A program made the position numbers and the translations under genes. From assembly GCA_018064305.1 (NCBI GenBank), contig JAGHVP010000098.1:1-6223 (forward strand): a stretch of DNA of 6,223 nucleotides, given 5' to 3'. This document shows, one piece after another, positions 5,449-6,223 of this stretch. The DNA comes from Candidatus Equibacterium intestinale. GTDB lineage: Bacteria; Bacteroidota; Bacteroidia; Bacteroidales; UBA932. The notes beneath the pieces were generated by a model, which worked only from the letters and a program-made list of their open reading frames with translations, made no database searches and was not told the origin of the DNA. Each line of letters opens with the position of its first letter. Within the stretch, counting starts at the first letter, position 1.

Positions 5449-6223
5449 ATGAAATCTGTTCTGAAATCTCTATTCGCAATCTGCGCGCTGCTGCTGAGCA
5501 CAGCAAGTTTCGCGCAGCTCAGGATGCCCGAAGTGCTTGGCAGCAATATGGTGCTGCAGCAGGCCACCGATGTCACAATCTGGGGCTGGGCGCCTGCAGG
5601 AAGCAAAGTAACGGTAAAGCCCGACTGGGGCAAGGCAGTGAAGGTCACTGCAGGTGAAGACGGGCTGTTCGAAGCCGGCGTCACAACACTTGCGGCCGAC
5701 CTCAAGCCTCACTCGCTCAAGGTGATCTGCGGCAAGGAAAAGGTGGAATACAGCAACATCCTCTTCGGAGAGGTGTGGATCTGCGGCGGGCAGTCAAACA
5801 TGGGCATGCCGCTTGTGGGCTACGCCACCAACCCTATCGAAGGATATATGGACGAGATAACTGCCGCACAGCGCGGACAGTTGCCTGTGATGCGATATGC
5901 ACAGGTGCAGCCCAAGGCATCTCTCACAAAGATGGAGGATGTAGAGAGAATGTCTACCGGCAGCGACTGGCAGACCAGCGACGGCGAGCAGATAAAGTGG
6001 TGGTGCGCAGTGCCTTATTTCTTTGCGAAGGAGCTTGGTGCCACACTGAACGTGCCTGTGGGCATCATCGTGAGCTGCATGGGTGCTACTACCATCGAGG
6101 CGTGGATGACAGAGGAAGACTGCCGCAGATATGACGACGTGACCGGATATGACTACACCGACGTCGACAACCAGGACGGTGTGGGCTGGTGCACACGCCC
6201 CTTCGGAATGTACAACGCAATGA
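5449..6223 (+). CDS. Secreted sialate O-acetylesterase family protein (3' end beyond the window)
   Basis: The first 258 residues are present. The frame stays open to the window edge, so the gene is incomplete only because the window ends. Residues 1-22 form a signal peptide (MKSVLKSLFAICALLLSTASFA, cleavage likely before Q23), placing the enzyme in the periplasm or outside. Residues about 24-105 match the beta-rich N-terminal domain of the family (MPEVLGSNMVLQQ, then WGWAPAGSKVTV). The SGNH-hydrolase core begins with GEVWICGGQSNMGMP (107-121), where S116 is the expected nucleophile. It continues with VPYFFAKELGATLNVPVGIIVS and EAW. Family members remove O-acetyl groups from sialic acids or, in related plant-polymer enzymes, from sugars, so the substrate is not certain. 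Block SCMGATTIEAW departs from the usual SWGGT form. It follows nhaC by 8 bp. Confidence 0.9.
   Translation, partial: MKSVLKSLFAICALLLSTASFAQLRMPEVLGSNMVLQQATDVTIWGWAPAGSKVTVKPDWGKAVKVTAGEDGLFEAGVTTLAADLKPHSLKVICGKEKVEYSNILFGEVWICGGQSNMGMPLVGYATNPIEGYMDEITAAQRGQLPVMRYAQVQPKASLTKMEDVERMSTGSDWQTSDGEQIKWWCAVPYFFAKELGATLNVPVGIIVSCMGATTIEAWMTEEDCRRYDDVTGYDYTDVDNQDGVGWCTRPFGMYNAM

Overview
The window looks like a chromosomal segment from a gut-type member of the Bacteroidales. Three things point there. The encoded proteins have the phrasing of Bacteroidales families: a GalE-like threonine dehydrogenase, a Kbl with a Bacteroides-like sequence, a DUF3089 lipoprotein and a sialate O-acetylesterase. 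The promoters fit the Bacteroidetes consensus (-33 TTTG, about 19 bp, -7 TAnnTTTG). No clear Shine-Dalgarno sequences precede the start codons. No database search was possible, so the genus is left open.

Layout. Positions 1-87 (minus strand) are the 5' end of a group II intron that runs off the left edge. It sits 5 bases beyond a 13-bp hairpin that probably terminates tdh. tdh (204-1166, minus) and kbl (1291-2481, plus) are divergent. Together they degrade L-threonine to glycine and acetyl-CoA: Tdh oxidises threonine to 2-amino-3-ketobutyrate and Kbl cleaves this with CoA. Their promoters overlap back to back in the 124-bp gap, and a 16-bp dyad lies in the probable tdh leader.

Convergent with kbl, only 7 bp away, is a damaged locus on the minus strand. 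A DUF3089 lipoprotein (alpha/beta-hydrolase-like, nucleophile elbow GFSQG) reads in frame, without a stop, into the N-terminus of a dipeptide (L-Ala-D/L-Glu) epimerase. The epimerase then loses its catalytic middle at a frameshifting deletion. Its C-terminal remnant continues in another frame and carries a second, in-frame deletion. The epimerase is a pseudogene, while the lipoprotein domain appears complete.

A 44-bp gap with two diverging -7 elements separates this locus from nhaC (3992-5440, plus), a sodium/proton antiporter. Eight bases after nhaC starts a secreted sialate O-acetylesterase (5449 to the right edge, incomplete), probably in the same transcript.

The most unusual points are the intron insertion beside the tdh terminator, its non-canonical but base-paired 5' end, and the fusion and stepwise decay of the epimerase gene. 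I saw no CRISPR array, defence system, tRNA or rRNA, and no clearly undescribed multi-gene system.
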